In this document: piece by piece, positions 1 to 8,317 of the stretch
Position numbering within the stretch: the first letter of the stretch is position 1
Layout: the number at the start of each line of letters is the position of its first letter
Source of the DNA: JAHJDR01 sp964609965
Lineage (GTDB): Bacteria > UBA10199 > JADGCS01
Length of the DNA: 64,000 nt
Reading direction: 5' to 3'
Assembly (NCBI GenBank): GCA_964609965.1
Contig: CAZSTS010000007.1
Coordinates: 1 to 64,000 of the forward strand
Position numbers and translations under genes: made by a program
Notes under the pieces: generated by a model
The model's database searches: none
Told to the model about the DNA's origin: nothing
Seen by the model: the letters and a program-made list of their open reading frames with translations, nothing else

Positions 1-3
1 ATA

Positions 4-2325
4 TCACTGGCCACTTTCCACCGTCATGAGTGGCCACTTTGGTCCGCGATATGCAGTCTGGAAGTCAGGAGGAAGATTTTGTCGTAATTCGCTAATTTCC
101 TCATTAGTAAAAAGAAGCCTAATTGTTGGAATTGAAGATACAAGATGTCTTAAAAGAAGAGGGTCCCCAGCTTTTTCTGCCCAAGCAAAAGAGGCTCTAA
201 GAGCAGCGCTTGCTTTTTCTTGATGTGATACCCACATTTTATCAGCAAGCTCCCTTACTCTTGGATCAAGGTCTGTCTGAGCTCGAAGTTCAGATAGGGC
301 TTTTAGGATCAATCTTTGCTCTGTTCTGATCGACGAAAGTTCAGAAAATTCAAAAGAACAAATTCCTTCATCTTGGGCCACAAAAACGTCAATTTCATCA
401 ATGTTGTCATAAAACCAAAGCCCAATTTCGTGCCAAGTTCCTGAATCAAATAAATCTGGGTGTGCTGCCATGGTAGTCATGGTTTCTTGCCATCCTTCCT
501 CAACAAAATCCCAGTCAAATTGGCCCGAAGCCTCAGTTTGAAAATATGTGGCTAAACGAGCTTGTCCCTCAGCAGCGATTCTGTTTTGGTTAGTTAAGAG
601 GTTCATAAAGTGTTCAGGACTGAGTGTCTTCTGGATAGTAGATATGAGCTTTTTAAAGATCTTTGTTGTTATATTTTGAGTGATGAGAGCTTGTCCGGTA
701 TCTTCAAAACCTTTATCATAAAGAATAAGCCCTTGAATAACCCTTAAATCTTTAGTTCCTTTTGTTGAGTTTGCGCTTACTATTCGATTGAGTTCGCCAA
801 TTTCTTTGGCTAGCTCAGGGGGGAGCATGCGAGTGTAAGAAATCATGGCAGCCATTTCTTCCCGAGATAAATCTGGGGGAGGGTCAGTAAGGATGCTGTC
901 AACAACACGGGAATAGGAAGCAAATAAGCTCTGACGGTCTTCATGGGTTTCGACAGGAGGGACTTCATGGGGTTGAAGGTCTTTGTTTCCCTTTGTCTGT
1001 CTAGATATTTGCGGAAGATCTGTCTTTCCCCATGTTTCTAATGAGGCAAAAATAGAATCAAGAGCGCTAGTTATTTTTAAAAGAACCCATACATTAATAG
1101 AAGTTGGAGCTGTTCCTTCTATCCAGGAAGAAGCTACGTCCATACGTCGAGCGACATTATTCAGAGAATAAGAATCAGGATGAACTTCCAGGGAATGGGA
1201 TTCAACATAGCGATTAATATAATTTTGTAAAAATTGAAAAAAGTCAGTCGGAGAGAGTTTTCCGTCCTGAATCTTCAGAAGAGTTTCTGCTTCATCAAAG
1301 GTGAGTGTTGTGCGACCTTCGGTTTTAACAACAAGGGCAAGAAGCGTTGCATTAACTCCTTCTCTGTCTTCATAGTGAGGGAGGTACTGTGGAAATGTGT
1401 TGTAGATCCCTTTCCAGCTAGCAGTTTTCCATGCATTGTCGAGATTCCGGTCCATGGCACTTTGAAAGACAGGGGTAACTCCTTTTTCTCTTTCTAATTC
1501 GTGACTGATTGTGCCAATGCCAAAGCTTAAGGCTTCATTAAGACGCATATGTTCGAGGATAGAATTACGGAGGCCTGCAAACCTGTGTTCAGGATTAACT
1601 TCAGGAAAGACAAAAGGGTGTTCAAAGCCCGCTGCTTTTAATACAGGCTCTACTATACTTAGGGGGAGCGTATGAAGTATCTCATGAAAAAAAGTAGAAA
1701 CTGAAGCGCCTCTTTCTAAGACAATTTTATTTCCATACATTTCTGTTGTGCGATCAACTCGCTGTTGAAAAGAACTCTCTGCATAGGAAAGATTTTTAAG
1801 CTTGGGGTCAATTCTAATTTTAAGATGACCTGATTGATGTCTTTGACGAACAGTGTCTGTAATTTGTTTGAAGGCTGGATGAAGATGATCAATATAAGAG
1901 AGGGCAAACCTAAGGTCATGAGCAGAGTTGATTCCATTTCTGCGTATATAATGTAGGTGAGAGGGAATCGCAGTCTCTGGTGAAATCACGGCGCGGACTT
2001 TGTGTCCTCTGGCATATTGTGCACAAAGAGAAGTGCTGCGTTGATGGCAAGGACGGGGGGGGAGGCTGTGTCTTCTTTGAGGGCCCGCAGAGGGCAATTG
2101 CTCCACAGGCTTTAAGTGAGGAGGCCCTAATCTTGTTGTCCCTGTAACTATTAGACTGAGATCGTGTAGTTGTGAAGAAGCTAAAGAGTAAACGCCTGAT
2201 GAAAGCGTTTTGCCTGTCATGTAGTCCATTACGCCTAATGAAGGAGAGATGTAATCATTGTTTTGCATCCATGATGTTAAGGAAAGCTGTTGAAATGATG
2301 TAATAGTTGAAGAATAATTATGCAT
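4..2325 (-). CDS. Large hypothetical protein with HExxH zinc-peptidase-like motif
   Basis: A complete 773-residue frame, from an ATG at 2325 to a TGA near the window edge. I do not recognise the family. The only motif I can read is HEILH at residues 214-218, preceded by a hydrophobic stretch, which fits the HExxH zinc-binding helix of metallopeptidases. A later Glu in NEALS (about residue 270) could be a third ligand, but that is a guess. The rest looks alpha-helical and soluble. I see no signal peptide or membrane segment, and residues 65-100 are Pro/Arg-rich. It has its own upstream spacer and reads away from rsfS. A secreted toxin or intracellular peptidase are both possible; the motif alone does not prove catalysis. 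Confidence 0.7.
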   Translation of the reverse strand: MHNYSSTITSFQQLSLTSWMQNNDYISPSLGVMDYMTGKTLSSGVYSLASSQLHDLSLIVTGTTRLGPPHLKPVEQLPSAGPQRRHSLPPRPCHQRSTSLCAQYARGHKVRAVISPETAIPSHLHYIRRNGINSAHDLRFALSYIDHLHPAFKQITDTVRQRHQSGHLKIRIDPKLKNLSYAESSFQQRVDRTTEMYGNKIVLERGASVSTFFHEILHTLPLSIVEPVLKAAGFEHPFVFPEVNPEHRFAGLRNSILEHMRLNEALSFGIGTISHELEREKGVTPVFQSAMDRNLDNAWKTASWKGIYNTFPQYLPHYEDREGVNATLLALVVKTEGRTTLTFDEAETLLKIQDGKLSPTDFFQFLQNYINRYVESHSLEVHPDSYSLNNVARRMDVASSWIEGTAPTSINVWVLLKITSALDSIFASLETWGKTDLPQISRQTKGNKDLQPHEVPPVETHEDRQSLFASYSRVVDSILTDPPPDLSREEMAAMISYTRMLPPELAKEIGELNRIVSANSTKGTKDLRVIQGLILYDKGFEDTGQALITQNITTKIFKKLISTIQKTLSPEHFMNLLTNQNRIAAEGQARLATYFQTEASGQFDWDFVEEGWQETMTTMAAHPDLFDSGTWHEIGLWFYDNIDEIDVFVAQDEGICSFEFSELSSIRTEQRLILKALSELRAQTDLDPRVRELADKMWVSHQEKASAALRASFAWAEKAGDPLLLRHLVSSIPTIRLLFTNEEISELRQNLPPDFQTAYRGPKWPLMTVESGQ

Positions 2326-2663
2326 GTTAACCCCAAATAAATTAATGCGGATGTTTGTTTTATCTAAATAAGTTTATCGGGGGATATGAGGCTGTGTTGT
2401 GAGGCTTGAGCAAAAAACGCCCACAAATGTGGGGGGGGATATTCAGGCGGGGATGTATTTAGGAAGAGGGTGTTGTTTTACAATTTGAAAAAATATTTTG
2501 GAGCAACAAAAAAAATGGACACAGTCGTGTCCAGGGGATTTTATTAATAATAAGCTACCCCCCTCTTAAAAAATATAATGAACAACATGAAGTGGCGTGT
2601 GTGTTGGAAGAAAACGATAATCGATAGACGATAGATTTTTTGTTTTACATTGTACGTTGTACG
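2326..2663. other. Intergenic spacer holding a terminator and a heptamer array
   Basis: This gene-free stretch lies between the HExxH gene and rsfS. It contains the putative rsfS terminator (2506-2533) and most of a period-7 repeat array starting at 2644. The part next to the HExxH gene is AT-rich and presumably carries its promoter, but I cannot assign boxes with confidence. No small reading frame with a ribosome binding site is apparent. Confidence 0.6.
2506..2533 (-). terminator. Rho-independent terminator after rsfS
   Basis: On the minus strand the stem GGACAC/GTGTCC, extended by one A-T pair, closes a four-base loop and is followed by a run of about eight T. It lies about 130 bases past the rsfS stop. 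The same stem, with a different loop, ends the nucleosidase gene at 61268-61294. Confidence 0.7.
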
Positions 2664-2685
2664 CTAGACACTAGACTTTAGACGT
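2644..2685. repeat. Heptamer array (TGTACGC/TAGACAC type)
   Basis: Six consecutive 7-base units in perfect register, starting with TTTACAT and moving through TGTACGT to TAGACGT. The array overlaps the 3' end of rsfS, so the last residues of that protein and its stop codon are repeat-encoded. Related units occur at 34885-34912 (same strand) and, as reverse complement, at 44263-44297. Confidence 0.8.
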
Positions 2686-3065
2686 GTTTGAGGCTTTTTT
2701 TCGACAAAATAGCTATCAGCACTCTCTTCTGTAATTGGCCGTACTTTTGGCCACATATCTTCGATGTGATAGGCGTCTCTCACTTCTGAATGAAATACAT
2801 GACAAACCACGTGTCCAAAATCAATGAGCACCCAAAGGCCTGTTTCATAACCTTCGACACCTAGGGGAGTAGTTGAACATTGTTTAAAACACATGTCTAA
2901 GACATGGTCTGCAATGGCCTTGACCTGGCGATCACTTGTGCCCGAGACTACGATAATGTGATCAGCATAGCTTTCGATTTCAGAAAGATCTAGTAAGAGA
3001 GGGGTTTCTCCTTTTCTGTCTTCACAGGATTCAAAAATGGTTTTGTGTAAATTGTTTGTTGTCAT
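2664..3065 (-). CDS. rsfS: Ribosomal silencing factor RsfS
   Basis: RsfS (DUF143, Iojap family) binds ribosomal protein L14 and blocks joining of the ribosomal subunits when nutrients are short. The family hallmarks are visible: DLSEIESYADHIIVVSG, then TSDRQVKAIAD, then a GVEGYETGLWVLIDFG stretch and VVCHVFHSEVR. I place the start at the Met of MTTNN, giving 133 residues. An in-frame ATG 24 bases upstream would add eight residues encoded by a G/C-rich hairpin repeat and not typical of the family. No strong Shine-Dalgarno sequence is visible for either start. The C-terminal tail (about TRLKSSV) is encoded by a heptamer repeat array. It follows proA; nadD, often found between these genes, is absent. 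Confidence 0.9.
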   Translation of the reverse strand: MTTNNLHKTIFESCEDRKGETPLLLDLSEIESYADHIIVVSGTSDRQVKAIADHVLDMCFKQCSTTPLGVEGYETGLWVLIDFGHVVCHVFHSEVRDAYHIEDMWPKVRPITEESADSYFVEKKPQTRLKSSV

Positions 3066-3077
3066 ATTTATTGTTTC

Positions 3078-3130
3078 GGGCGGGCACAAGACCCGCCCCT
3101 ACATTTGTAGGGGTAACCCTTGTGGTTACC
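3078..3130. repeat. Triple-hairpin intergenic repeat
   Basis: Three back-to-back inverted repeats lie between proA and rsfS. They are GGGCGGG (3078-3084) with CCCGCCC (3092-3098), CCCCTAC (3096-3102) with GTAGGGG (3107-3113), and GGTAACC (3112-3118) with GGTTACC (3124-3130). The first two share bases and so exclude each other. The GTAGGGGCGGG core recurs at 55130-55158 in the terminator of the NYN gene, so this is a dispersed element. Confidence 0.65.
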
Positions 3131-3137
3131 CGGGGTT

Positions 3138-4388
3138 TTATTTTCGTATCATATAATCAGAATCTACAACGTATTTCGAGGTCGTTAATTCTTTCAAGCC
3201 CATGGGACCGTATGCATGGAGCTTTGTTGTCGAAATCCCAATTTCAGCCCCTAAACCCAATTGTCCACCATCATTAAACCTTGTCGATGTGTTCACTGTC
3301 ACACACGAAGAGTTTATTGATTTTACAAAAAGAGCCACATTTTTTTTATTTTCTGTAATAATGCCATCTGTGTGGTCAGAAGAATATTTGATGACACACC
3401 CAATGGCTTCGTGAACATCTTTCACAACTTTAATAGCCAAAATGAGATCCAAGTATTCTTCGCTGTAATCTATTTCTTTTGCCTTTTTTATTTTCTTAAC
3501 AATCTTTTGCGCCTTATCATCTCCTCTGATTTCTACACCTTTGCTCCCAAGTATATCACAAAGTTCTGGCAAGATCTTTTTAGCTATTTTCCGGTGCACA
3601 TATAATGTTTCGAGCGCATTGCACACACCAGGGCGTTGGATCTTGGCATTTTCAATAATTCGAATGGCTTTTCCGGTATCAGCTGATTCATCTACAAAAA
3701 GACTACACGTCCCTTTATCGTGCTTGATAACAGGGATTCTTGTGTGATCACCAATGAACTTCATCAAACTCTCTCCACCTCGGGGAATAACCACATCAAT
3801 AAGCTTATCAAGCTGAAGAAGTGAGATCATGGCTTTGCGCTCAGTGTAGGGTACAAGCGAAACAGTGTTTGAATTGATTCCGTGTTTTTTGAGAACAGAT
3901 GAAAATATCTTAACTAAGAGAGCGTTAGAATAAAAGGCCTCTGAGCCTCCACGGAGAATTACGGCATTTCCGGATTTAAAACAGAGACTAGCTGCATCGA
4001 TGGTGACATTGGGTCTGGATTCATAGATAATACAGACAACTCCTAGAGGGATGCGCGTTTTTTTGATATTTAAACCTAGACGCTTTCGCGTTTCAATTAT
4101 ATCACCGACAGGATCAGGTAATTTGACAATGTCGAGCACCGCTTCTTTCATCTCTTTTATGCGTTTTTCATTCAAAACAAGACGATCAATCATCGCAGCG
4201 CTCAAGCCTTTTGCTTTAGCAGTCCTAACATCTTTCTTATTGGCATTGATAATGGCTGTTTTTTCTTTGATGAGCTCTTTCGCTACGTCTTTAAGAATCT
4301 TGTTCTTTACGTTAGTGCTCAAGGCACAAATCTCCTGAGAGGCTTGTTTTGATTTTTCTGCTAGTTGTATGATTTTCGATTTATACAT
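3138..4388 (-). CDS. proA: Gamma-glutamyl phosphate reductase (proline synthesis)
   Basis: ProA reduces L-glutamyl 5-phosphate with NADPH to glutamate semialdehyde, the second step of proline synthesis in the cytosol. At 416 residues it has the usual family length and aldehyde dehydrogenase fold. Visible hallmarks are the IYESRPNVTIDAASLCFKSG stretch, GGSEA, PRGGESLM, and RPGVCNALETL, which carries the catalytic Cys. The C-terminus has the family sequence FNDGGQLGLGAEIGIST. The gene follows proB with about 30 bases between them, so the two are probably co-transcribed and supply the ProB-ProA channel. The start is at the Met before YKSKIIQLAEK. Confidence 0.97.
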   Translation of the reverse strand: MYKSKIIQLAEKSKQASQEICALSTNVKNKILKDVAKELIKEKTAIINANKKDVRTAKAKGLSAAMIDRLVLNEKRIKEMKEAVLDIVKLPDPVGDIIETRKRLGLNIKKTRIPLGVVCIIYESRPNVTIDAASLCFKSGNAVILRGGSEAFYSNALLVKIFSSVLKKHGINSNTVSLVPYTERKAMISLLQLDKLIDVVIPRGGESLMKFIGDHTRIPVIKHDKGTCSLFVDESADTGKAIRIIENAKIQRPGVCNALETLYVHRKIAKKILPELCDILGSKGVEIRGDDKAQKIVKKIKKAKEIDYSEEYLDLILAIKVVKDVHEAIGCVIKYSSDHTDGIITENKKNVALFVKSINSSCVTVNTSTRFNDGGQLGLGAEIGISTTKLHAYGPMGLKELTTSKYVVDSDYMIRK

Positions 4389-4420
4389 TATTTAAAGCGT
4401 AGGAGCGTAGGCTCGTTGGT

Positions 4421-5524
4421 TCAGTTAACCACCATATCATCTCTATGAATTACTTCGTCTCCATAACGGTATCCTAAGATTTTGTCGATTTCTGAAGACC
4501 GCTTTCCTTTAATTTTATTAATCTCAGAGCTAGAATAACTGGCAAGACCTTTTCCAAGGACTTTTCCATGTCTTGTTTTGATGTTAACACAATCACCTAT
4601 CTTGAACCTTCCTTTTATCGAATGAATTCCTGAAGCAAGCAGGGATTTCTTCCCTCGAGTAAGCGCCTTGCTAGCTCCGTTATCGACAATGAGACTGCCA
4701 TTTGGCTTAGAAACATGGTCAATCCAGTGTTTGCGAGCATTAAGTGCTTTTTGGCTGGGGATAAAAAGGGTGCCTTGTATTTTATTTCCAATAATTTCTT
4801 TAAGAATGTTTTTTCTAAAACCACTGGTTATGATAGCTGGAATGCCAAAAGAATTAGCGATTTTTGCAGCTTTAAGTTTTGTAGCCATCCCGCCAACTGT
4901 TTTATGATCTTTTGATACAAAAACCAGTGATTCGATTGTAGAATTTATGCGGTTCACGGTTTTGACAAGTTTTGCATTTTTATCAAGAAGCCCTTCAACA
5001 TGTGATAACATGATAAGGAGGTCTGCATCGATTAAATGAGCGACATGAGCAGAGAGTTGATCGTTATCACCTATCTTAATTTCATCAACTGTCACTGTAT
5101 CGTTCTCATTTATAATAGGAATAACGTTTTTTGCCATGAGTTCGCTGAGCGCGTGCTTGGCATTGATAAAACGAGCACGATTTTCCAGCCCATCCTGCGT
5201 GAGAAGAATTTGCGCTACATTTAGTTTATAGCGATTCAAATGTTTTGTATAGTGACTCATGAGAACAGGTTGGCCAATGGCAGCACAGGCTTGTTTTTGA
5301 GGGATTGTCTTAGGTTTTTCTTTTTTTCCAAGGAGTGTCATGGCTGCGGCAATGGCTCCAGAAGAAACAATGACTGGTTTAATGTTTTTTGAGACTAGAA
5401 AATTAATTTGGGCAGCTAGTTCATTAAAATAACTTTTGCGGATTCCTTTGTCATCAGTAAGAACATTGGAGCCTACTTTAATAACAACGCGAGTGAGTTT
5501 TTTTGTATTTAATACAGGTTTCAT
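4421..5524 (-). CDS. proB: Glutamate 5-kinase with PUA domain
   Basis: ProB phosphorylates L-glutamate to glutamyl 5-phosphate, the committed step of proline synthesis, and is normally feedback-inhibited by proline. The amino acid kinase domain covers about residues 1-260, with VVIKVGSNVLTDD near the N-terminus, IVSSGAIAAA, NENDTV and GGMATKLKAA. A C-terminal PUA domain follows from about residue 280 (GSLIVDNGA to the end). The 367 residues match the long two-domain form. Its ATG overlaps the obg stop by four bases, indicating translational coupling, and proA follows. Confidence 0.97.
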   Translation of the reverse strand: MKPVLNTKKLTRVVIKVGSNVLTDDKGIRKSYFNELAAQINFLVSKNIKPVIVSSGAIAAAMTLLGKKEKPKTIPQKQACAAIGQPVLMSHYTKHLNRYKLNVAQILLTQDGLENRARFINAKHALSELMAKNVIPIINENDTVTVDEIKIGDNDQLSAHVAHLIDADLLIMLSHVEGLLDKNAKLVKTVNRINSTIESLVFVSKDHKTVGGMATKLKAAKIANSFGIPAIITSGFRKNILKEIIGNKIQGTLFIPSQKALNARKHWIDHVSKPNGSLIVDNGASKALTRGKKSLLASGIHSIKGRFKIGDCVNIKTRHGKVLGKGLASYSSSEINKIKGKRSSEIDKILGYRYGDEVIHRDDMVVN

Positions 5525-6522
5525 TTGTTTTTAAGGGCTAAAATTAATTGGTCGAGAGCTTTTTCTATATTCTGACCTGTAACAGCGGACAGGGTGAGAA
5601 GTGGCGTCTTTACTCTTGCCTGCTTGAATTGTGCTATCGTGTCTTGGACGGTTTTTTCATCTACAAGATCGGTTTTTGTAAGTACAACGATTTTGTGTTG
5701 AGGTGCTTTTTTAAAATAGGATGAAATTTCGTTTTCAATCAATTGATAGCGATCAAAAGGCTCTGTGGTTTCTTCAGGAGAAAGACTCACCATATGCATG
5801 AGAACTTTTGTGCGTTCTGCATGTTTTAAAAACTTATCACCCATGCCGCGGCCTTGATGAGCTCCCTTAATAAGACCTGGAAGATCAGTGATGACAAAGG
5901 GCTCAGCTTCTTTATGCTTTACCACGCCTAATTGAGGTTTCAATGTAGTGAATGGATAGTCAGCCACTTTGGGTCGAGCATCTGAAACAACAGATAAAAA
6001 GGTAGATTTTCCTGCGTTTGGTTCACCTATTAGCCCTACATCAGCTAAAAGTTTTAGTTCGAGATGAATTTCCTTTTTTTCTCCTTCTTCACCTTCTTGA
6101 GAAAATCTAGGGGCTTGTCTTGTGCTGGTTGCAAAGAAAGTATTGCCTTTGCCCCCACGACCGCCATTTGCTAATATCGCAGTTTGGCCATCAGTCGTAA
6201 AATCAGCGAGCACGTTTTTTGATTGTTGTTCGGTAATAATCGTTCCCACTGGCACAGGTATAATAAGATCAGCAGCAGCGCGACCATTTTTACATGCACC
6301 TAAACCAGGTTTTCCTGCGTGTGCTTTGAAATGTCTTTTGTATCTAAAATCAAGCAAGGTAGACATGTTATGAGTGGCTTTAAAGGTAATGTCTCCCCCT
6401 TTGCCACCGTCGCCCCCATCAGGACCACCTCGTGGGATATACTTTTCTCGTCTAAAAGAAACTCTACCAGCTCCTCCGTGACCTGCTTCGATAGATATTT
6501 TGGCTTCGTCGATGAATTTCAT
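5521..6522 (-). CDS. obg: GTPase Obg/CgtA
   Basis: Obg is an essential GTPase that binds the 50S subunit and links ribosome assembly to stress signalling. Residues 1-158 form the glycine-rich Obg fold (GGAGRVSFRREKYIPRGGPD and the GRGGKGN stretch). The G domain follows with the P-loop GEPNAGKS at 166-173, switch II DLPG, and TKTDLV. At 333 residues it lacks the extra C-terminal OCT domain found in Gram-positive forms. It begins a four-base-overlapping unit with proB. The rplU-rpmA pair upstream is the usual neighbour but is separated here by a terminator, so obg probably has some independent promoter activity. Confidence 0.97.
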   Translation of the reverse strand: MKFIDEAKISIEAGHGGAGRVSFRREKYIPRGGPDGGDGGKGGDITFKATHNMSTLLDFRYKRHFKAHAGKPGLGACKNGRAAADLIIPVPVGTIITEQQSKNVLADFTTDGQTAILANGGRGGKGNTFFATSTRQAPRFSQEGEEGEKKEIHLELKLLADVGLIGEPNAGKSTFLSVVSDARPKVADYPFTTLKPQLGVVKHKEAEPFVITDLPGLIKGAHQGRGMGDKFLKHAERTKVLMHMVSLSPEETTEPFDRYQLIENEISSYFKKAPQHKIVVLTKTDLVDEKTVQDTIAQFKQARVKTPLLTLSAVTGQNIEKALDQLILALKNK

Positions 6523-6548
6523 GATATTACAGAGAAATTGTTAATATA

Positions 6549-6592
6549 ATTATGCTTCGCATAATACAAAAAAACCCTCCAGAGGAGGGTTT
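6549..6592 (-). terminator. Terminator between rpmA and obg, with adjacent small hairpin
   Basis: On the minus strand a perfect nine-base stem AAACCCTCC/GGAGGGTTT (6572-6592) with a three-base loop is followed by a run of T, a classical Rho-independent terminator for rplU-rpmA. Just beyond it lies a second palindrome, ATTATGC-TTC-GCATAAT (6549-6565), in the obg leader. Some read-through to obg is likely, as these genes commonly form one operon. Confidence 0.8.
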
Positions 6593-6628
6593 AGTAAGAT
6601 GCGTTAATCATAAATCTGTTTAAATTAC

Positions 6629-6892
6629 TTATGCTGTTGCTTGAGGGAGAACATTTACTTTCTTTTTTGTTTTAGAATAGGCTGAGAAAGAAACGTTGCC
6701 ATCAATTAATGAAAAAATCGTATAATCTTTGCCAAGGCCCACATTTTGTCCTGGGTGAAATTTTGTGCCAACTTGGCGAACGATAATTTCTCCTGCTTTT
6801 ACAAATTGTCCTGAAAATCTTTTGATTCCTAATCGTTGTCCTGGTGAATTTCGGCCATTACTGGTTGATCCGCCTGCTTTTTTATGTGCCAT
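6629..6892 (-). CDS. rpmA: 50S ribosomal protein L27
   Basis: L27 sits near the peptidyl transferase centre, and its N-terminal tail reaches the tRNA acceptor ends. The 87-residue protein starts MAHKKAGGSTSNGRNS, the canonical mature N-terminus without the cleaved extension seen in Firmicutes. RLGIKRFSGQFV and VRQVGTKFHPG are the expected core. It follows rplU by about 33 bases in the conserved rplU-rpmA-obg order. Confidence 0.98.
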   Translation of the reverse strand: MAHKKAGGSTSNGRNSPGQRLGIKRFSGQFVKAGEIIVRQVGTKFHPGQNVGLGKDYTIFSLIDGNVSFSAYSKTKKKVNVLPQATA

Positions 6893-6909
6893 AGTGAGTC
6901 CTTTTTTTG

Positions 6910-6929
6910 TTGCTAGTAGCTAGTGCTAG
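6910..6929. repeat. Short heptamer array (TAGCTAG type)
   Basis: About three 7-base units (TTGCTAG, TAGCTAG and a partial copy) fill the rplU-rpmA spacer and include the rplU stop codon. Identical unit types form the array at 47594-47628, downstream of the exonuclease-like gene. Confidence 0.6.
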
Positions 6930-7234
6930 CTTTTCTTAATATCTGTAATTTCTAATTCTGTTAAAAGTTGACGATGGCCTTGGGTTTTAAGGTAGCCTTT
7001 TCGTCTTTTGTATTTTGTAACAATAACTTTTTTGCCTTTTGACTGGTCGAGTACTTTGGCGACAACTTTGGCACCTTTAACAATAGGTGTGCCAAAAGTT
7101 GATTTGTCATCTAAAAGAGCGAGAGCATCAAAAGAAAGTTCTTTTCCTTGTTCAACATTAGCAAGGCTCACTTTTAATTTTTGACCTTTTGAAACCTGGT
7201 ATTGTTTGCCATCTACTTTAATAACTGCTTCCAT
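6926..7234 (-). CDS. rplU: 50S ribosomal protein L21
   Basis: L21 binds 23S rRNA and is a standard large-subunit protein. The 102 residues show the family pattern: AVIKVDGKQYQVSKGQKLKV at the N-terminus and the basic YKRRKGYLKTQGHRQ near the C-terminus. It is the first gene of the leftward ribosomal/obg block. A hairpin in its leader (7299-7321) may be regulatory. Its stop codon lies inside a heptamer repeat array. Confidence 0.98.
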   Translation of the reverse strand: MEAVIKVDGKQYQVSKGQKLKVSLANVEQGKELSFDALALLDDKSTFGTPIVKGAKVVAKVLDQSKGKKVIVTKYKRRKGYLKTQGHRQLLTELEITDIKKS

Positions 7235-7668
7235 ATAAAACCTCGATGCTAAGAAAAATCGTAATTAACGTTCCGTTTTCATGATTGAAAAGGGAGGAAT
7301 TCTGTTTGTTTACAACAGAATCAACGGGTTGCGTAACTATGCTAAATCAAGTTCATATGTCAAATGGTTATCAAAACTTAGATTATTTTGATAATGAAAA
7401 TTCAAACAGGGGCATAATGTCACAGTTATTATACCTGCTTTAAAGGTTTTCAAAAGAGCTCTACAAAGGCAGGAACTGGCAACCAGCTGTAATTATTAAA
7501 TAAAAAGGATGGTCTGAATTCTTTGGCCAAAGAACATTTACAAGAAAGAGGTTTTTTTAAAAAATGAGTTTTTTTTAGCAACCTTTCTATTGCTAATTAC
7601 GATAAATGATTAACCAGTAAAGCATATGAAAAGATGTGTTTATCCAATAAGTTAGAAAGGGTCATAAA
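7235..7668. other. Divergent intergenic region upstream of rplU and a lipoprotein gene
   Basis: No gene is visible in these 434 AT-rich bases. The region must hold promoters for both directions. The one clear structure is an eight-base inverted repeat, ATTCTGTT (7299-7306) with AACAGAAT (7314-7321), with a seven-base loop. It lies 65-87 bases upstream of the rplU start and could form in its leader RNA. Whether it is an L21-type autoregulatory leader cannot be decided here. Confidence 0.5.
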
Positions 7669-8157
7669 ATGAAAAAATATTATAGTTACCTAGCAGTTTT
7701 CATCTCTTGTTTATTCATTCTTGCTTGTGGTTCTGAGCAGGAATTGATTCAAGACCTTACAGAAAGCACAGATGCTTCATCGATTACTTTGAGACAGATT
7801 GATGAAGAGGGTTCAGCTCGAGTTGAGATTCCCATAGCCGTTTTTGGGGAAACAGAAGAGGATTTAACAGGTGCTTTTGTTGATATTACATATAATGGGG
7901 AGATTTTGGTCGATGATTTGAATCCACAGGACTACTATGTTGAATTAGTTGATCTTATTTCATTTGAGCTTTCCCCAGTATCGGCTGGCAGCTCTATTTC
8001 CTTTGATGTTGTGACGGCTTTAGGGGGAGAGGTTTCTTATGAAGGTGTTTTTTCTTCTGAAGAAAATACCACAGCGCCACTCATTGTTTCAGAAGAGTTA
8101 GAAACTGAAGAAAATGAACAAGATAGCTCATCTGTGGAGCCCATTGTTATTATATAA
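7669..8157 (+). CDS. Small putative lipoprotein
   Basis: A 162-residue protein with a lipoprotein signal: MKKYYSYLAVF, a hydrophobic core, then ILAC with the acylated Cys at residue 20. The mature part is acidic and Ser/Thr/Glu-rich, with no family I recognise; its composition suggests a beta-sandwich plus a disordered acidic C-terminus. AAAGGG about eight bases before the ATG is a plausible ribosome binding site. It stands alone between the divergent rplU block and an Rrf2 regulator. A heptamer repeat array begins six bases after its stop. Confidence 0.7.
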   Translation: MKKYYSYLAVFISCLFILACGSEQELIQDLTESTDASSITLRQIDEEGSARVEIPIAVFGETEEDLTGAFVDITYNGEILVDDLNPQDYYVELVDLISFELSPVSAGSSISFDVVTALGGEVSYEGVFSSEENTTAPLIVSEELETEENEQDSSSVEPIVII

Positions 8158-8163
8158 ATGAGA

Positions 8164-8205
8164 GGTCAAGGGTCAAAGGTCAAAGGTCAAAGGTCAAAGG
8201 TCAAA
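8164..8205. repeat. Tandem heptamer array, six copies of GGTCAAA
   Basis: Five exact GGTCAAA copies plus one leading GGTCAAG follow the lipoprotein stop. The unit recurs at 61300-61327. It also appears, in the register TCAAAGG, inside the mixed array at 62161-62216. Confidence 0.95.
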
Positions 8206-8317
8206 GAATTCTTCTGTAGACATTCCAATCATTATTTGAGATAGATTTCAGCACATTTAGGGCAGATGATTTAAATTTTTGTTATTGAACATTTTGTAAA
8301 TGGGGTAAGCAAGGCTT

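Noticed and set aside
8164..8205. CRISPR-like array from regular short repeats
   Set aside because: Units are seven bases, directly tandem, with no spacers and no cas genes.
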